Of a DNA stretch of 64,000 bases, positions 34,722 to 43,684 are shown one piece after another. Within the stretch, counting starts at the first letter, position 1; each line of letters begins with the position of its first letter. Location: NCBI RefSeq assembly GCF_000300235.2, contig NZ_CP004388.1, forward strand, positions 477,501 through 541,500. Direction: 5' to 3'. Made by a program: the position numbers and the translations under genes. The notes under the pieces were generated by a model, which was not told the DNA's origin, searched no databases, and saw only the letters and a program-made list of their open reading frames with translations. This DNA is from Thalassospira xiamenensis M-5 = DSM 17429 (GTDB taxonomy: Bacteria; Pseudomonadota; Alphaproteobacteria; Rhodospirillales; Thalassospiraceae).

Positions 34722-35858
34722 ATGATCGTAAAAACGATATCACGCCTGATCACAGCCGCCGCTTTAAGCCTGCTTTTTATTCAGACGGCCTTGGCCGAAA
34801 TGATCACCGTCACCGACATTGCCGGACGCAAGGTCGAGGTCAATGCGCCGATCCAAAGGGCAGTCTTGGGTGAAGGGCGGCAGATTTATATCATCGCTGC
34901 TCTGGATCGTGAAAATCCGGCAAAACGGATTGTTGGCTGGCGCAAGGATCTGATCGAGGCCGACCCGGCTACTTATCAGGCCTATCTGGCGAAGTTCCCG
35001 GCATTTGGCGATATTCCGGCTTTTGCCGGGCTGGAACAAAGCCTGATTGATATCGAAACCACGATTGCGCAAAAGCCTGATGTCGTGTTCCTGAACCTTG
35101 AAACACAACAGGCCGTTGAAGAGGCGAACTATGTTGAGAAGCTTGGTGCGCTTGGCATTCCGGTGATCTATGTCGATTTCCGGCATGATCCGGAACACAA
35201 TACCGAGCCATCAATCAGGCTGTTTGGCAAACTGTTCGATCAGGAAGCCCGCGCAGAAGAGTTCATCACATTCCGCGCCGCCGAAATTGCCCGCGTGACC
35301 GATAAACTGGCGGAAACCAATCCGGCGCGCCCCAAGGTCTTCATCGACCGGGCTGCCGGTTTTTACGAGGATTGCTGCCATTCGTTTGGCGACGGCAATT
35401 TCGGTGCGATGGTCGAAATGGCGGGGGGCGACAATATCGCGAAGGACCTGATCCCGGGAACATTCGGGCAAATCAATGCCGAACAGGTTCTGGTTTCAAG
35501 TCCCGATCATGTGATTGTCACCAGTGCCGAGTGGGATGCCTATGTCCCGGGCGGGAAATGGGTGCCGGTCGGGCCGGGGGCGGATGCGCAACTGGTTGAG
35601 AAGAAGCTGGAATATTATCCGGCACGTTCGGCCTATCTTGGAATTGCGGCGCAAAAAACGCATGCATTCCATGCTGTCTGGCACCAATTTTATAATAGCC
35701 CCTATCAGTTCGTCGCGATCCAGCAGATGGCAAAATGGTTCCATCCGGATCTGTTTGCCGATCTTGATCCCGATGAAACGTTCCGCCAACTGCATGACCG
35801 CTTCCTGCCAATCGATTATCAGCCGGGTTATTTTGCGTCACTGGACGCGGCGAAGTAA
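34722..35858 (+). CDS. periplasmic iron-siderophore-type ABC substrate-binding protein
   Basis: A 378-residue class III binding protein. The signal peptide ends near TALA-EM (residue 25), then ITVTDIAGRKVEVNAPIQRAVLGEGR, as in FecB/BtuF-like proteins. Later motifs are KPDVVFLNLETQ, IPVIYVDFRHDP, VEMAGGDNIAKDLIPGTFGQINAEQVLVSSPDHVIVT and AWHQFYNSPYQFVAI-type C-lobe. GGAGAATAATA precedes the ATG, 2 bases after the MFS stop. No ABC permease or ATPase gene accompanies it; it may work with a distant importer, or hand ligand to the MFS carrier in an undescribed way. Confidence 0.87.
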   Translation: MIVKTISRLITAAALSLLFIQTALAEMITVTDIAGRKVEVNAPIQRAVLGEGRQIYIIAALDRENPAKRIVGWRKDLIEADPATYQAYLAKFPAFGDIPAFAGLEQSLIDIETTIAQKPDVVFLNLETQQAVEEANYVEKLGALGIPVIYVDFRHDPEHNTEPSIRLFGKLFDQEARAEEFITFRAAEIARVTDKLAETNPARPKVFIDRAAGFYEDCCHSFGDGNFGAMVEMAGGDNIAKDLIPGTFGQINAEQVLVSSPDHVIVTSAEWDAYVPGGKWVPVGPGADAQLVEKKLEYYPARSAYLGIAAQKTHAFHAVWHQFYNSPYQFVAIQQMAKWFHPDLFADLDPDETFRQLHDRFLPIDYQPGYFASLDAAK

Positions 35859-35867
35859 TAGGCGATT

Positions 35868-35897
35868 CCCCGCGATAACATGATGGATATCGCGGGG
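35868..35897. terminator. stem-loop between convergent operons
   Basis: CCCCGCGATA and TATCGCGGGG are exact complements around a 10-base loop, between the binding-protein gene and the convergent ade gene. There is no long T-tract, but placement supports a shared terminator. Confidence 0.7.
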
Positions 35898-35908
35898 TAT
35901 TTGGCGAT

Positions 35909-37693
35909 CTATAAGCCTTCGAGAACCGGCGTGGTCAGAAGTTGACCGGTGGTAACATCGCCGATCCCGCGGTCGGTTTGGTGCGGGCCGGGATTGCAGG
36001 CCAACGTTGCGCCGAACAGGGCCTTGAAAACCAGATAGGGCGGTTGCCAGTCGACAATCGCATCCGTGGCGGTTCGGATATCGGCAAATTGCTGCGCAAC
36101 ATGATCCATCGGTGCGTCCGAAACCAGCCCGCAAAGCGGCAGGGGAAGAAGCGCATCAAGCTTACCGTTTGATGCCACGGCCATACCGCCACCGGCACGG
36201 ATGACGGCATTGGCCGCCACCATCATGTCGCGCGGGTTGCCACCAAACACCGTAACGTTGTGGCTGTCATGCGAGACGGTGGTGCAAACAGCACCTTTCC
36301 AGTCACCCCATCCGGTCAGGAAGCCGACGCGTGGTTTGCTGTCCGCCTTTCCGTTGCGATGGGCAACCGCGATCATGGTCGTGCCCGAAGGTGGCACAAC
36401 ATAGCCGTCTTTTACATCGGTGTCAGCCGTCGCCCAGCGGGTAAAGCGCGGTCGGTCGATGATGGCAATCCGGACGCGATCCCCGGACGCAGGCACGCGA
36501 AAATCATCAATGCTCAGGACATCCATCTTCATTGTGTCCGAAAGGGGGGCGGGATCAATCGAAACGGCTTTCGCCGTCATTTCACCGGCCTCGGAAACAG
36601 TCTCGCCATTTGCGATGACATGGCGCGCCTGAAAATCGGTCAGGTCGTCAAAGACGACAATATCGGCACGCCGCCCGGCCGCAATAAGACCAAGATCGGA
36701 ACGGCCAAGGCGCATCGCAGCATTCAGGGTTGCCGCCCGCAACGCCCATTCCGGTTTCATGCCATAACGGACCAGGCGACGCACCACATCATCAAGCCCG
36801 CCAGCATTGAACAGGTCGTCGGGGAAGACGTCATCGGTACAAAGCGTGACGGTTTGTGGCAGGAAACCCAATTCATTAAGCGTTTCGACAAAACCCGGCA
36901 GCAGATGGTCGTGCGATCCGCGCATTTCAATCGCAAGACCGGCACGCAGTTTTGCCATCAGATCATCGTTTGAAACCAGTTCATGATCAGAACTGACCCC
37001 GGCCGTCATAAAGGCGGCAAGATCAGGTCCTTCAAGGCCGCGTGCATGACCGCAGACAAGTTTCCCCGATGCAAGCCCAGCCTGCATGATATTGGTCATG
37101 CGCGGATCGCGATCAATCACACCGCGCATATTCATGACTTCGGCAACCCCGGCGATTTCGGGCCAGGACAGCATTTCAGCCATGGCATCACCGTCAAAAT
37201 CAGCACCGGACATTTCAAGGCCGGGGGCGGCGGGAACGCAGGACGGTGCCAGAACAAGTACGCGCAATGGCAGGTCACGTGTTGCATCAATCGCCCAGCG
37301 GACACCATCAAGCCCCCGCACATTGCCAAATTCATGCGGATCCCAGACGATTGTGGTGACGCCGCGGGCAACGACCGTTTCGGCATAGATCGCCGGTGTG
37401 ACCATCGAGCTTTCGATATGCATGTGTGTATCGATCAGGCCGGGGCTGACATAACCGCCCCGGGCGCTGATGATTTTGCGGGCGTCGCTTCTGGTTGCCG
37501 GTTCATGGACGCTTGCGATCATTGGCCCTATCAGGCCAATATCGGCCTTGCGAATTTCACCGGTCACCATATCGACGAGCTTGCCACCGGTAATCAGGAT
37601 ATCGAACGGTTCATCGCCGCGTGCGGCGGCGATGGCACGTGTGCGCAATTTATGGCAGGTCAGATCACCGGGTTCTGTCGTGCGGTTATTCAT
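35909..37693 (-). CDS. ade: adenine deaminase
   Basis: A 594-residue amidohydrolase converting adenine to hypoxanthine. The metal-binding motif DTHMHIESSMVTPAIYAE and the following TTIVWDPHEFGNVRG are diagnostic. VCGHARGLEG and STDDVFPDDL carry further ligands, and SHDSHNVTVFGG is the C-terminal Ade motif. The length fits the family. It is the last gene of a LacI-regulated operon with a nucleoside hydrolase and ABC importer, and overlaps the hydrolase gene by 4 bp, supporting a purine nucleoside salvage role. Confidence 0.94.
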   Translation of the reverse strand: MNNRTTEPGDLTCHKLRTRAIAAARGDEPFDILITGGKLVDMVTGEIRKADIGLIGPMIASVHEPATRSDARKIISARGGYVSPGLIDTHMHIESSMVTPAIYAETVVARGVTTIVWDPHEFGNVRGLDGVRWAIDATRDLPLRVLVLAPSCVPAAPGLEMSGADFDGDAMAEMLSWPEIAGVAEVMNMRGVIDRDPRMTNIMQAGLASGKLVCGHARGLEGPDLAAFMTAGVSSDHELVSNDDLMAKLRAGLAIEMRGSHDHLLPGFVETLNELGFLPQTVTLCTDDVFPDDLFNAGGLDDVVRRLVRYGMKPEWALRAATLNAAMRLGRSDLGLIAAGRRADIVVFDDLTDFQARHVIANGETVSEAGEMTAKAVSIDPAPLSDTMKMDVLSIDDFRVPASGDRVRIAIIDRPRFTRWATADTDVKDGYVVPPSGTTMIAVAHRNGKADSKPRVGFLTGWGDWKGAVCTTVSHDSHNVTVFGGNPRDMMVAANAVIRAGGGMAVASNGKLDALLPLPLCGLVSDAPMDHVAQQFADIRTATDAIVDWQPPYLVFKALFGATLACNPGPHQTDRGIGDVTTGQLLTTPVLEGL

Positions 37694-38622
37694 TTCGCTG
37701 CTTCCGCCTTGAGGGCTGAAAAGATCAGGTCGCGCGCGCGTTTTGTGTCAACAGAAACGGCATATTGCGCGTTTTTGATCGCGGTCGGGTGTGGGTCAAC
37801 AATGGTTTGCCCACGCGAAGGGCCGTGGCTGGTATCAATTTCGATATGTGCATCGGCAAAGCTGATCGCATCCTGATCAATTACCGCGACCGACGCGCAA
37901 GGATCGAAAATCGCCATCGCATCGCGCCCGCGTGATAGGGCAATATTGATATATCCTTCGGTCAGGTCCGCTAGAAGACCGGCATTTTTTCCGCCAGCAT
38001 TGCGGATGGGTGTCACATCATTCGGGATGGCCTGTACCTGCCGACAGAGACCAAGATCAACCATGCGCAGGGGCACCTGATGGGACAGGGTAATGGCAAC
38101 AGCTTCGGGGTCGGCAAAGGCATTATATTCGGCGAGTGCGGTGTGATTGCCGCGCGTTACGGCACCCCCCATCCATGTCACACGGTCGATTTTGCGCGCC
38201 AGATCAGGCCGGGCCAGAACCAGGGATGCAATATTGCCAAGCGGGCCAAGGGCCAGAATATGGCGTTCATCATCCGGTCCGGATTTGCCTTCAAGCCAGT
38301 TGCAAAGACCGTCGAACGCGCTGCTTTCGGCAATCGGACGGCAATCGGGCAGGTGTGCGCCGCTTGATTGCATGCCAAGGGGGCCAAGAATCCGTTCGGC
38401 GGTTTCAAGTCCGCCCATAACCGCCGTTTCCCGACCGGTATAGATTTTGAAACCCCAGCCAAACTGGCGTGCGGCACTGGCTGCATTGATCCGCACGCGT
38501 TCAAGCGGGGAATTCCCGGCAATCAGGGACATTCCGTCGATCCGCTTTCCGGCATGGATGACAACCAGCACCGCGGCCAGATCGTCAAAGCCCATATCGG
38601 TGTCGATCCAAAGTCCCATCAA
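37690..38622 (-). CDS. inosine/uridine-preferring nucleoside hydrolase family protein
   Basis: A 310-residue IunH-family N-ribohydrolase, cleaving nucleosides to base and ribose. The N-terminal Ca2+-binding motif is DTDMGFDDLAAVLVV, a variant of DTDPGxDD with Met for Pro but all Asp residues kept. The middle has MGGAVTRGNHTALAEYNAFADPEAV, the family signature with the ribose-binding Asn and Glu, and DPCASVAVID carries the last Ca ligand. It is coupled by 4-bp overlaps to ade and the ABC ATPase. Confidence 0.9.
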   Translation of the reverse strand: MMGLWIDTDMGFDDLAAVLVVIHAGKRIDGMSLIAGNSPLERVRINAASAARQFGWGFKIYTGRETAVMGGLETAERILGPLGMQSSGAHLPDCRPIAESSAFDGLCNWLEGKSGPDDERHILALGPLGNIASLVLARPDLARKIDRVTWMGGAVTRGNHTALAEYNAFADPEAVAITLSHQVPLRMVDLGLCRQVQAIPNDVTPIRNAGGKNAGLLADLTEGYINIALSRGRDAMAIFDPCASVAVIDQDAISFADAHIEIDTSHGPSRGQTIVDPHPTAIKNAQYAVSVDTKRARDLIFSALKAEAAK

Positions 38623-39653
38623 AGGCTCCCGACGCGCGATAGGGGTGCGGCCTGCGATACAGGCAGATCGAATTTCAGGACAGAACCGAATTCATGGGTC
38701 GGAAGGCTGGCATCGCATTCCGCCTTGATCGTGCCAAGCGGGGTATCAAGCAGGTATTCCCGTGTGCCTCCGGCAAATGACGTACCGCGTATGGTGCCCT
38801 CGAACGGTCCGCTGCCAAGGGAGACCATCGACGGTCGCCAGGCAAGGCCTTTGGTATCAAGCGGGGGCGTGCCCGAAAGTTCGACAGTTCCGGTTGCGGT
38901 TTTGAGTTTGCCGTCTTCAAGCGCGAAGACATTTTCAAACCCGACAAAGTCCGCAACAAAATCGGAAACCGGGCGGTTATAGATATCTTCGGGCGTGCCG
39001 ATCTGTTCGATATGACCATCAAGCATCACGATAATCCGGTCGGCCATGGCAAGGGCTTCGACCTGATCGTGAGTAACAAAGATCATCGTGACACCGCTTT
39101 CCTTTTGTACGCGCTGCAATTCGGTGCGCATTTCAAGGCGGAGCCGTGCATCAAGGTTTGAGAGCGGTTCGTCAAGCAACAGCACCTTGGGTTCCATCAC
39201 CATCGAACGCGCCAGCGAGACGCGCTGCTGCTGACCGCCGGAGAGCTCGGCCGGTTTGCGGGTGGCGAATTTGGACAGGCCGACAGTTCGAAGGCCTTCC
39301 TGCACCTTGTCGTCCAGTTCCTTGCCGCGAACACCCATCAGTTTCAGGCCGAAGGCCACGTTTTCATAGACATTAAGGTGCGGGAACAGGGCATAGGATT
39401 GGAACACCAGCCCGACCGGCCGTTTGTTGGCGGGGGTTCGGGTGATATCGATATTATCAAGGATGATCTTGCCCGATGACGGCTCCATCAACCCGGCAAT
39501 TGCGCGCATGGTTGTGGTTTTGCCACAACCCGACGGGCCAAGCAGGGCAACCAGTTCACCCTTGCCGATATCTAGATCCATTTCCGGCACGGCAACGTTT
39601 TTGCCGTAGGACAGGGTCAGTTTTTCAAGGCAGAGAAAGCGGGCATCAGACAT
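38619..39653 (-). CDS. ABC transporter ATP-binding protein (PotA/FbpC type)
   Basis: A 344-residue ATPase: Walker A GPSGCGKTTTMRAIAG, VGLVFQSYALFPHLNVYENVAFGLK (Q-loop), signature LSGGQQQRVSLARSM, Walker B VLLLDEPLSNLDARLR and H-loop FVTHDQVEALAMADRI. The C-terminal ~100 residues form a TOBE domain. Type I importer ATPase of the polyamine/iron/thiamine-like group; genomic context points to a purine or nucleoside-derived ligand. Confidence 0.92.
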   Translation of the reverse strand: MSDARFLCLEKLTLSYGKNVAVPEMDLDIGKGELVALLGPSGCGKTTTMRAIAGLMEPSSGKIILDNIDITRTPANKRPVGLVFQSYALFPHLNVYENVAFGLKLMGVRGKELDDKVQEGLRTVGLSKFATRKPAELSGGQQQRVSLARSMVMEPKVLLLDEPLSNLDARLRLEMRTELQRVQKESGVTMIFVTHDQVEALAMADRIIVMLDGHIEQIGTPEDIYNRPVSDFVADFVGFENVFALEDGKLKTATGTVELSGTPPLDTKGLAWRPSMVSLGSGPFEGTIRGTSFAGGTREYLLDTPLGTIKAECDASLPTHEFGSVLKFDLPVSQAAPLSRVGSL

Positions 39654-40425
39654 AGCGGGAAAATCCTAGGAAACGTTCGGCCAGAAAGACAATGCCCAGC
39701 GACATGAAGGCCAGCAGCGCGGACAGGGCTGCGACCGACGGGTCATAGGTGATTTCCATATAGGCGAGCATGTCGATGGGAAGGGTTCGGACACCGGGGC
39801 CCGACAAAAACAGGGAAACCGGAACCTGATTGAAGCTGGTGACAAAGCCCAGAATGAAGGCAGCAAGAATACCGCCACGGATATTGGGCATCACCACGCG
39901 GAAAAAGGCGCCAATCCGCGATGACCCCAAAAGCACGGCGGCTTCTTCGATGTCAGATCGCAAATTGTTCAGGCTGGCCGACACCACGCGCACCGCATAG
40001 GGCAGGATCAGTGCGGTATGCGCCAGAAACAGCGCAAACAGAATGCCGAAATTGAAAGGTACAACGAAATAACGCAGCAGTGCCAAACCGACGATGATAC
40101 CCGGCACAATGATCGGCGACGATACGATGGTCCGGATGGTTTCCGCACCGGGGACCTTGTAGCGCGACAGCGCATAACTTGCCGGAATGCCAAGGATCAG
40201 GGCGGCAAGCGTGCCGCCGATGGCAAGAAACATGGAAATACCGAAACTCGCACGGAAGCTTTCGACTTCGAATACTTTCAGCACCCAGCGCAGGGACAGC
40301 CCCTGCGGCGGGAAGGCAAGCGTTTCGCCCGCCGACAGCGATGCCGCGATAATGATCAGGAACGGACCAATCAGAAAGGCCAGCACCAGCAAAAGAATGA
40401 TCGGGGAAAACGGCTTGTTGGTCAT
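39646..40425 (-). CDS. ABC transporter permease (PotC type)
   Basis: A 259-residue, six-helix permease with a BPD-transp-1 domain and the EAA loop EEAAVLLGSSRIGAFFRVVMPNIRGGILAAFILGFVTSFN. It pairs with the permease encoded just upstream. Overlaps the ATPase gene by 8 bp and the partner permease gene by 4 bp. Confidence 0.92.
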   Translation of the reverse strand: MTNKPFSPIILLLVLAFLIGPFLIIIAASLSAGETLAFPPQGLSLRWVLKVFEVESFRASFGISMFLAIGGTLAALILGIPASYALSRYKVPGAETIRTIVSSPIIVPGIIVGLALLRYFVVPFNFGILFALFLAHTALILPYAVRVVSASLNNLRSDIEEAAVLLGSSRIGAFFRVVMPNIRGGILAAFILGFVTSFNQVPVSLFLSGPGVRTLPIDMLAYMEITYDPSVAALSALLAFMSLGIVFLAERFLGFSRYV

Positions 40426-41249
40426 CGCTTGTTCCTCGCGGTGGCAAGGCGTTTGAGCAGAAGGTTGGCTGCAAATGCCATAACGATCAGGATCAGGGCG
40501 ATCACACTGGCCGATACGAAATCATTGGCCACGGTCACGCGCTGATACAGCAGGGTTTCAAGCATCAGGACCTTGGACCCGCCGAGAATGGCCGGGGTGA
40601 TATAGGCGGTCATGGATCCGGTAAAGACCAGTGTGCCACCGATCACAAGGCCTTCTTTGGTTAGTGGCAGGATGACTTTGGTGAAAACCTGTAACCAGTT
40701 GGCACCAAGAACACGAGCAGCCGGCACCGCATCGCGCGGCATGTTTTCAAGCGCACTGATCAGTGAAATGATCATGAGTGGCAGGAACAGTTGCAGCAAG
40801 CCGATGAAAACGGCGGTTTCGGTGAACAGGAAGCGGATCGGTTCATCCGATAGCCCGACGGCAACCAGTGCCTTGTTCACAAATCCGGTCCGGCCAAGGA
40901 TCACCAGCCACGCATAGGTCCGCGCCACCGGTGAAATCATCAGCGGCAAGACAACAAGTCCGGTGATCCGGCCCTTGCCCTTTGGCGGCAGGTTCACGAT
41001 TGCAAAGGCCGCAGCATAGCCGATGACGGCCGAGGCGGCCGTGACCATCGCTGCCAGTTTAAGCGTGCGCAAAAAGACAGTCTGATTAAGCGACTGGGAA
41101 AAGAAATCGATATAGGCCTGTATCGTCCAGCTATCGCCCGACCGAAAACCTTCGGACAGAAGAATCAGAACCGGGGCCAGAAAGACCACAGCGGCAAAGA
41201 TCGCGGCAGGGAGGACCAGCGCAAAGGCTTCGGCCCGGTTCTGAAACAT
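40422..41249 (-). CDS. ABC transporter permease (PotB type)
   Basis: A 275-residue, six-helix inner-membrane permease; the EAA loop is MPRDAVPAARVLGANWLQVFTKVILPLTKEGLVIGG, followed by FTGSMTAYITPAILGG. MFQNRAEAFALVLPA at 41249 is taken as start because the preceding frame is non-homologous and runs through the stem-loop region. AAGG lies 8 bases upstream; a TTG at 41279 is possible. Confidence 0.88.
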   Translation of the reverse strand: MFQNRAEAFALVLPAAIFAAVVFLAPVLILLSEGFRSGDSWTIQAYIDFFSQSLNQTVFLRTLKLAAMVTAASAVIGYAAAFAIVNLPPKGKGRITGLVVLPLMISPVARTYAWLVILGRTGFVNKALVAVGLSDEPIRFLFTETAVFIGLLQLFLPLMIISLISALENMPRDAVPAARVLGANWLQVFTKVILPLTKEGLVIGGTLVFTGSMTAYITPAILGGSKVLMLETLLYQRVTVANDFVSASVIALILIVMAFAANLLLKRLATARNKR

Positions 41250-41306
41250 CTCGGCAACCTTGTCTTCGGTTAAAGTCAATAAGTGATGGCGCGAGCAAGG
41301 CTCGCC

Positions 41307-41338
41307 GGATCGGGGCAAATGGCGACCTGCCCCGATCC
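41307..41338 (-). promoter_or_regulatory. intra-operon stem-loop after the binding-protein gene
   Basis: GGATCGGGGCA (41307-41317) and TGCCCCGATCC (41328-41338) are exact complements, with a smaller GCGAGC-AAG-GCTCGC hairpin just beyond (41291-41305). They lie between the binding-protein stop and the first permease start. Confidence 0.65.
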
Positions 41339-41358
41339 GATAATGATCATGGTGGCGA

Positions 41359-42384
41359 TTACTGGCCGACCTTGTTGTTCCATTCCGACAACCAGGTTTC
41401 CTGATTGTCGATGGCAACCTGTGACGGGATCAGATGCAGATTGGCAACGGTATCGGCCCCATAGGTCAGGTTCTCGGCAATCTCGTCGGAAACCTTGACA
41501 TCCCTGTTGGCCGGGCTGTCGACAAGGTTTTCTGCCAATGCCGTCTGGATTTCGGTCGAAAGCCAGAAATCCATGAATTCAAGCGCAAGGTCGCGGTTCT
41601 TGCTGCCTTTGGTCAGGACCATGACATTCATGCCACCGGACTGGCCTTCCTTCGGGGTTGCCCATTTGATCGGCAAATCCATTTTCGAAAAACCGGACCA
41701 TGCAAAACGCCCGATGGGTGCGGCCCAGATTTCTTCCTGCTGCATCAACTGCACCAGTTGGGAAGAACGTACATAGAAGGTGACGATCTCGTCCTTCTTT
41801 TCGCCAACGGCGGCAATCGGGGTTTTGAGCGACGGGTCTTCATCGCCAAGGGCCTTGCCCAGCATATAGAGCGTCAGCGGGCCCTGTGTGGTCGTGACGT
41901 TCGGAAGGGCAACATGATCGACCACGTCATCGGCCAGAAGGTCCGCCCAGCTTTCGACTGTCATCTTGTCAGAACGATAGGCAATCGAGCTGGCATAGAA
42001 GGTGTAACCAACACTCATGCCATCACCATTCGGGTCTTTGGCAATGTCGTAAAGCTTGTCAAAATTCGACAGTTTGGACATATCCACCTTGTCGGTCAGG
42101 CCATCCTTGGCAGCCGCCAGTGCATCACGCATGGAAATAGCCGCAAGGTCAATGACCGGTTCGGCTTTGTTGGCTTCGATTTTGGCAAGACGTTCGACCG
42201 AGTTGCCGGTTTCAACAACCAGTTCGCAACCGCATTTTTCTTCGAACGGGTCATACAGGATTTTCTTGAATTCATCCTGTGCAAAACCATAGACCGAAAT
42301 GGTCAGGGTCTTTTCCTGAGCCTTTGCCGCACTTACGGACAGCAAAAGGGCAGCAGAAGCCATAAGCAGTTTTTTCATCGGCAT
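41359..42384 (-). CDS. ABC transporter periplasmic substrate-binding protein (SBP_bac type)
   Basis: A 341-residue solute receptor with a signal peptide to about SAAKA-QE. The mature part has LTISVYGFAQDEFKKILYDPFEEKCGCELVVETGNSVERLAKIEANK, then the hinge-type VGYTFYASSIAYRSDKM and GGMNVMVLTKGSKNRDLALEFMDFWLSTEIQ, as in spermidine/iron-class receptors. The start overlaps the lacI-type stop (TGATG); GTG at 42387 with GGAG 7 bases before is an alternative. Ligand unknown; linked to nucleoside hydrolase and adenine deaminase. Confidence 0.88.
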   Translation of the reverse strand: MPMKKLLMASAALLLSVSAAKAQEKTLTISVYGFAQDEFKKILYDPFEEKCGCELVVETGNSVERLAKIEANKAEPVIDLAAISMRDALAAAKDGLTDKVDMSKLSNFDKLYDIAKDPNGDGMSVGYTFYASSIAYRSDKMTVESWADLLADDVVDHVALPNVTTTQGPLTLYMLGKALGDEDPSLKTPIAAVGEKKDEIVTFYVRSSQLVQLMQQEEIWAAPIGRFAWSGFSKMDLPIKWATPKEGQSGGMNVMVLTKGSKNRDLALEFMDFWLSTEIQTALAENLVDSPANRDVKVSDEIAENLTYGADTVANLHLIPSQVAIDNQETWLSEWNNKVGQ

Positions 42385-43448
42385 CACAGCGTTTCTCCGG
42401 TTGGGAAGGGTGCGTCAGGGGAAACCGCCGGTCCGCTTGACGCGCGGACCATCAGTTCCATCGAAACCTTGGATATGTCGGCAGTGACGGTACGTTTTAA
42501 CGTCTTGCCGGTTGGGGCAGTGGATTTGGCCTGCTCGATTTCGCACACAAGGGCGGCAATCGCCAATTCGGCAATTCGGGCCATATCCATATGCAACGTG
42601 GTCAACGAAGGGGTCACCACGGGCGAGAAAATAAGGTCGTCAAAGCCGGTCACGCTGACCTGTTGCGGGACCTTGATCCCGGCAGTCTGCAATTCGGTCA
42701 GAACGCGAAGGGCGTGTAAATCCGAAACGGCTGCAATTGCTGTGACCCCGTTTTGAACGTGGTCAATCAGGCCAAGCGATGCCCGTTCGCCACGTTCGCG
42801 CATCAATGTTTCAAGCCAGATCGTCGTATGACGGATATTGCGGCCAAGTGCCGATTTCATGCCGCCGATGCGGTCATTTTGCACGTTCGATGCGGGGTCA
42901 TGCCCGATCAGAAGAAAATTTTTGTGACCCAGATCGACCAGATGGCGCGCGACCTTGGCCCCGCCTTCCCAATGGTCTGCCGAAACGGTGTTGCCCGGTG
43001 TTGAAGGGGTATCGACCATTGCAACAGGGCATCCAACATCGCCGATCCGTGTGCCACGACGCGGAATGACGACCAGACCATCAACACCACGTTCGATCAG
43101 GCGGCTGATGGCTTGTGTCTGGGTGGTGACATTGCCACGCGAGTCCGCAATCAGAACCCCGTAACCGGCATTTGATGCCGCCGTTTCCATCGCCTGCGCG
43201 ATTTGCGGGAACAGCGGGTTGGAAATATCGGGAAGGACAAGGCCCAGTACATTTGATCGACCGGTGCGCAGTGCCCGGCCCGCATTGCTGGGAACATAAC
43301 CAAGTTCGTCGGCTTTTTTGCGGATTTTATCGACCAGATCGGCCGATACCCGGCCCTTTCCCGACAGCGCGTTCGATACGGTTGCCGAAGACACCCCAAG
43401 GGCGTCGGCAATCATGCTCATATTCGGTCCGGAACGCGGTGAAGCCAC
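42384..43448 (-). CDS. LacI-family transcriptional regulator of the purine/ABC operon
   Basis: A 354-residue regulator: N-terminal HTH SMIADALGVSSATVSNALSGKGRVSADLVDKIRKKADELGYVPSNAGRALRTGRS with hinge helix, then a periplasmic-binding-like sensor domain (LVLPDISNPLFPQIAQAMETAASNAGYGVLIADSRG, TGFDDLIFSPVVTPSLTTLHMD). It is read from GTG with GGGGG 6 bases upstream. First gene of a seven-gene operon, with a palindromic operator just upstream, so probably autorepressed and released by a nucleoside or base. Confidence 0.92.
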   Translation of the reverse strand: MASPRSGPNMSMIADALGVSSATVSNALSGKGRVSADLVDKIRKKADELGYVPSNAGRALRTGRSNVLGLVLPDISNPLFPQIAQAMETAASNAGYGVLIADSRGNVTTQTQAISRLIERGVDGLVVIPRRGTRIGDVGCPVAMVDTPSTPGNTVSADHWEGGAKVARHLVDLGHKNFLLIGHDPASNVQNDRIGGMKSALGRNIRHTTIWLETLMRERGERASLGLIDHVQNGVTAIAAVSDLHALRVLTELQTAGIKVPQQVSVTGFDDLIFSPVVTPSLTTLHMDMARIAELAIAALVCEIEQAKSTAPTGKTLKRTVTADISKVSMELMVRASSGPAVSPDAPFPTGETL

Positions 43449-43500
43449 TTAATACCCCCGTCAAACACCCAAAAGATGTGATCTGGCAACACTGATTAGC

Positions 43501-43518
43501 TGGTTAATCGATTAATCA
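43501..43518. promoter_or_regulatory. LacI-type operator palindrome
   Basis: TGGTTAATCGATTAATCA is an 18-bp palindrome with one mismatched pair and the central CG typical of LacI-family operators. It lies about 55 bases upstream of the regulator start. Confidence 0.7.
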
Positions 43519-43684
43519 AACGATATCGGAGTCTTTTTGAAGAGTCGAGGGTAAATTTATACAATATCCTGTTCACAGCGTTCTGCGCGGATTTGTCGTT
43601 CTTTGATTCTTGAAATTGTTCCGGAAGTAGCTGCTCTATAATGGCATTTCTTTTCCATACCGGGTCCTGGCGTGCCGTGGGGCC

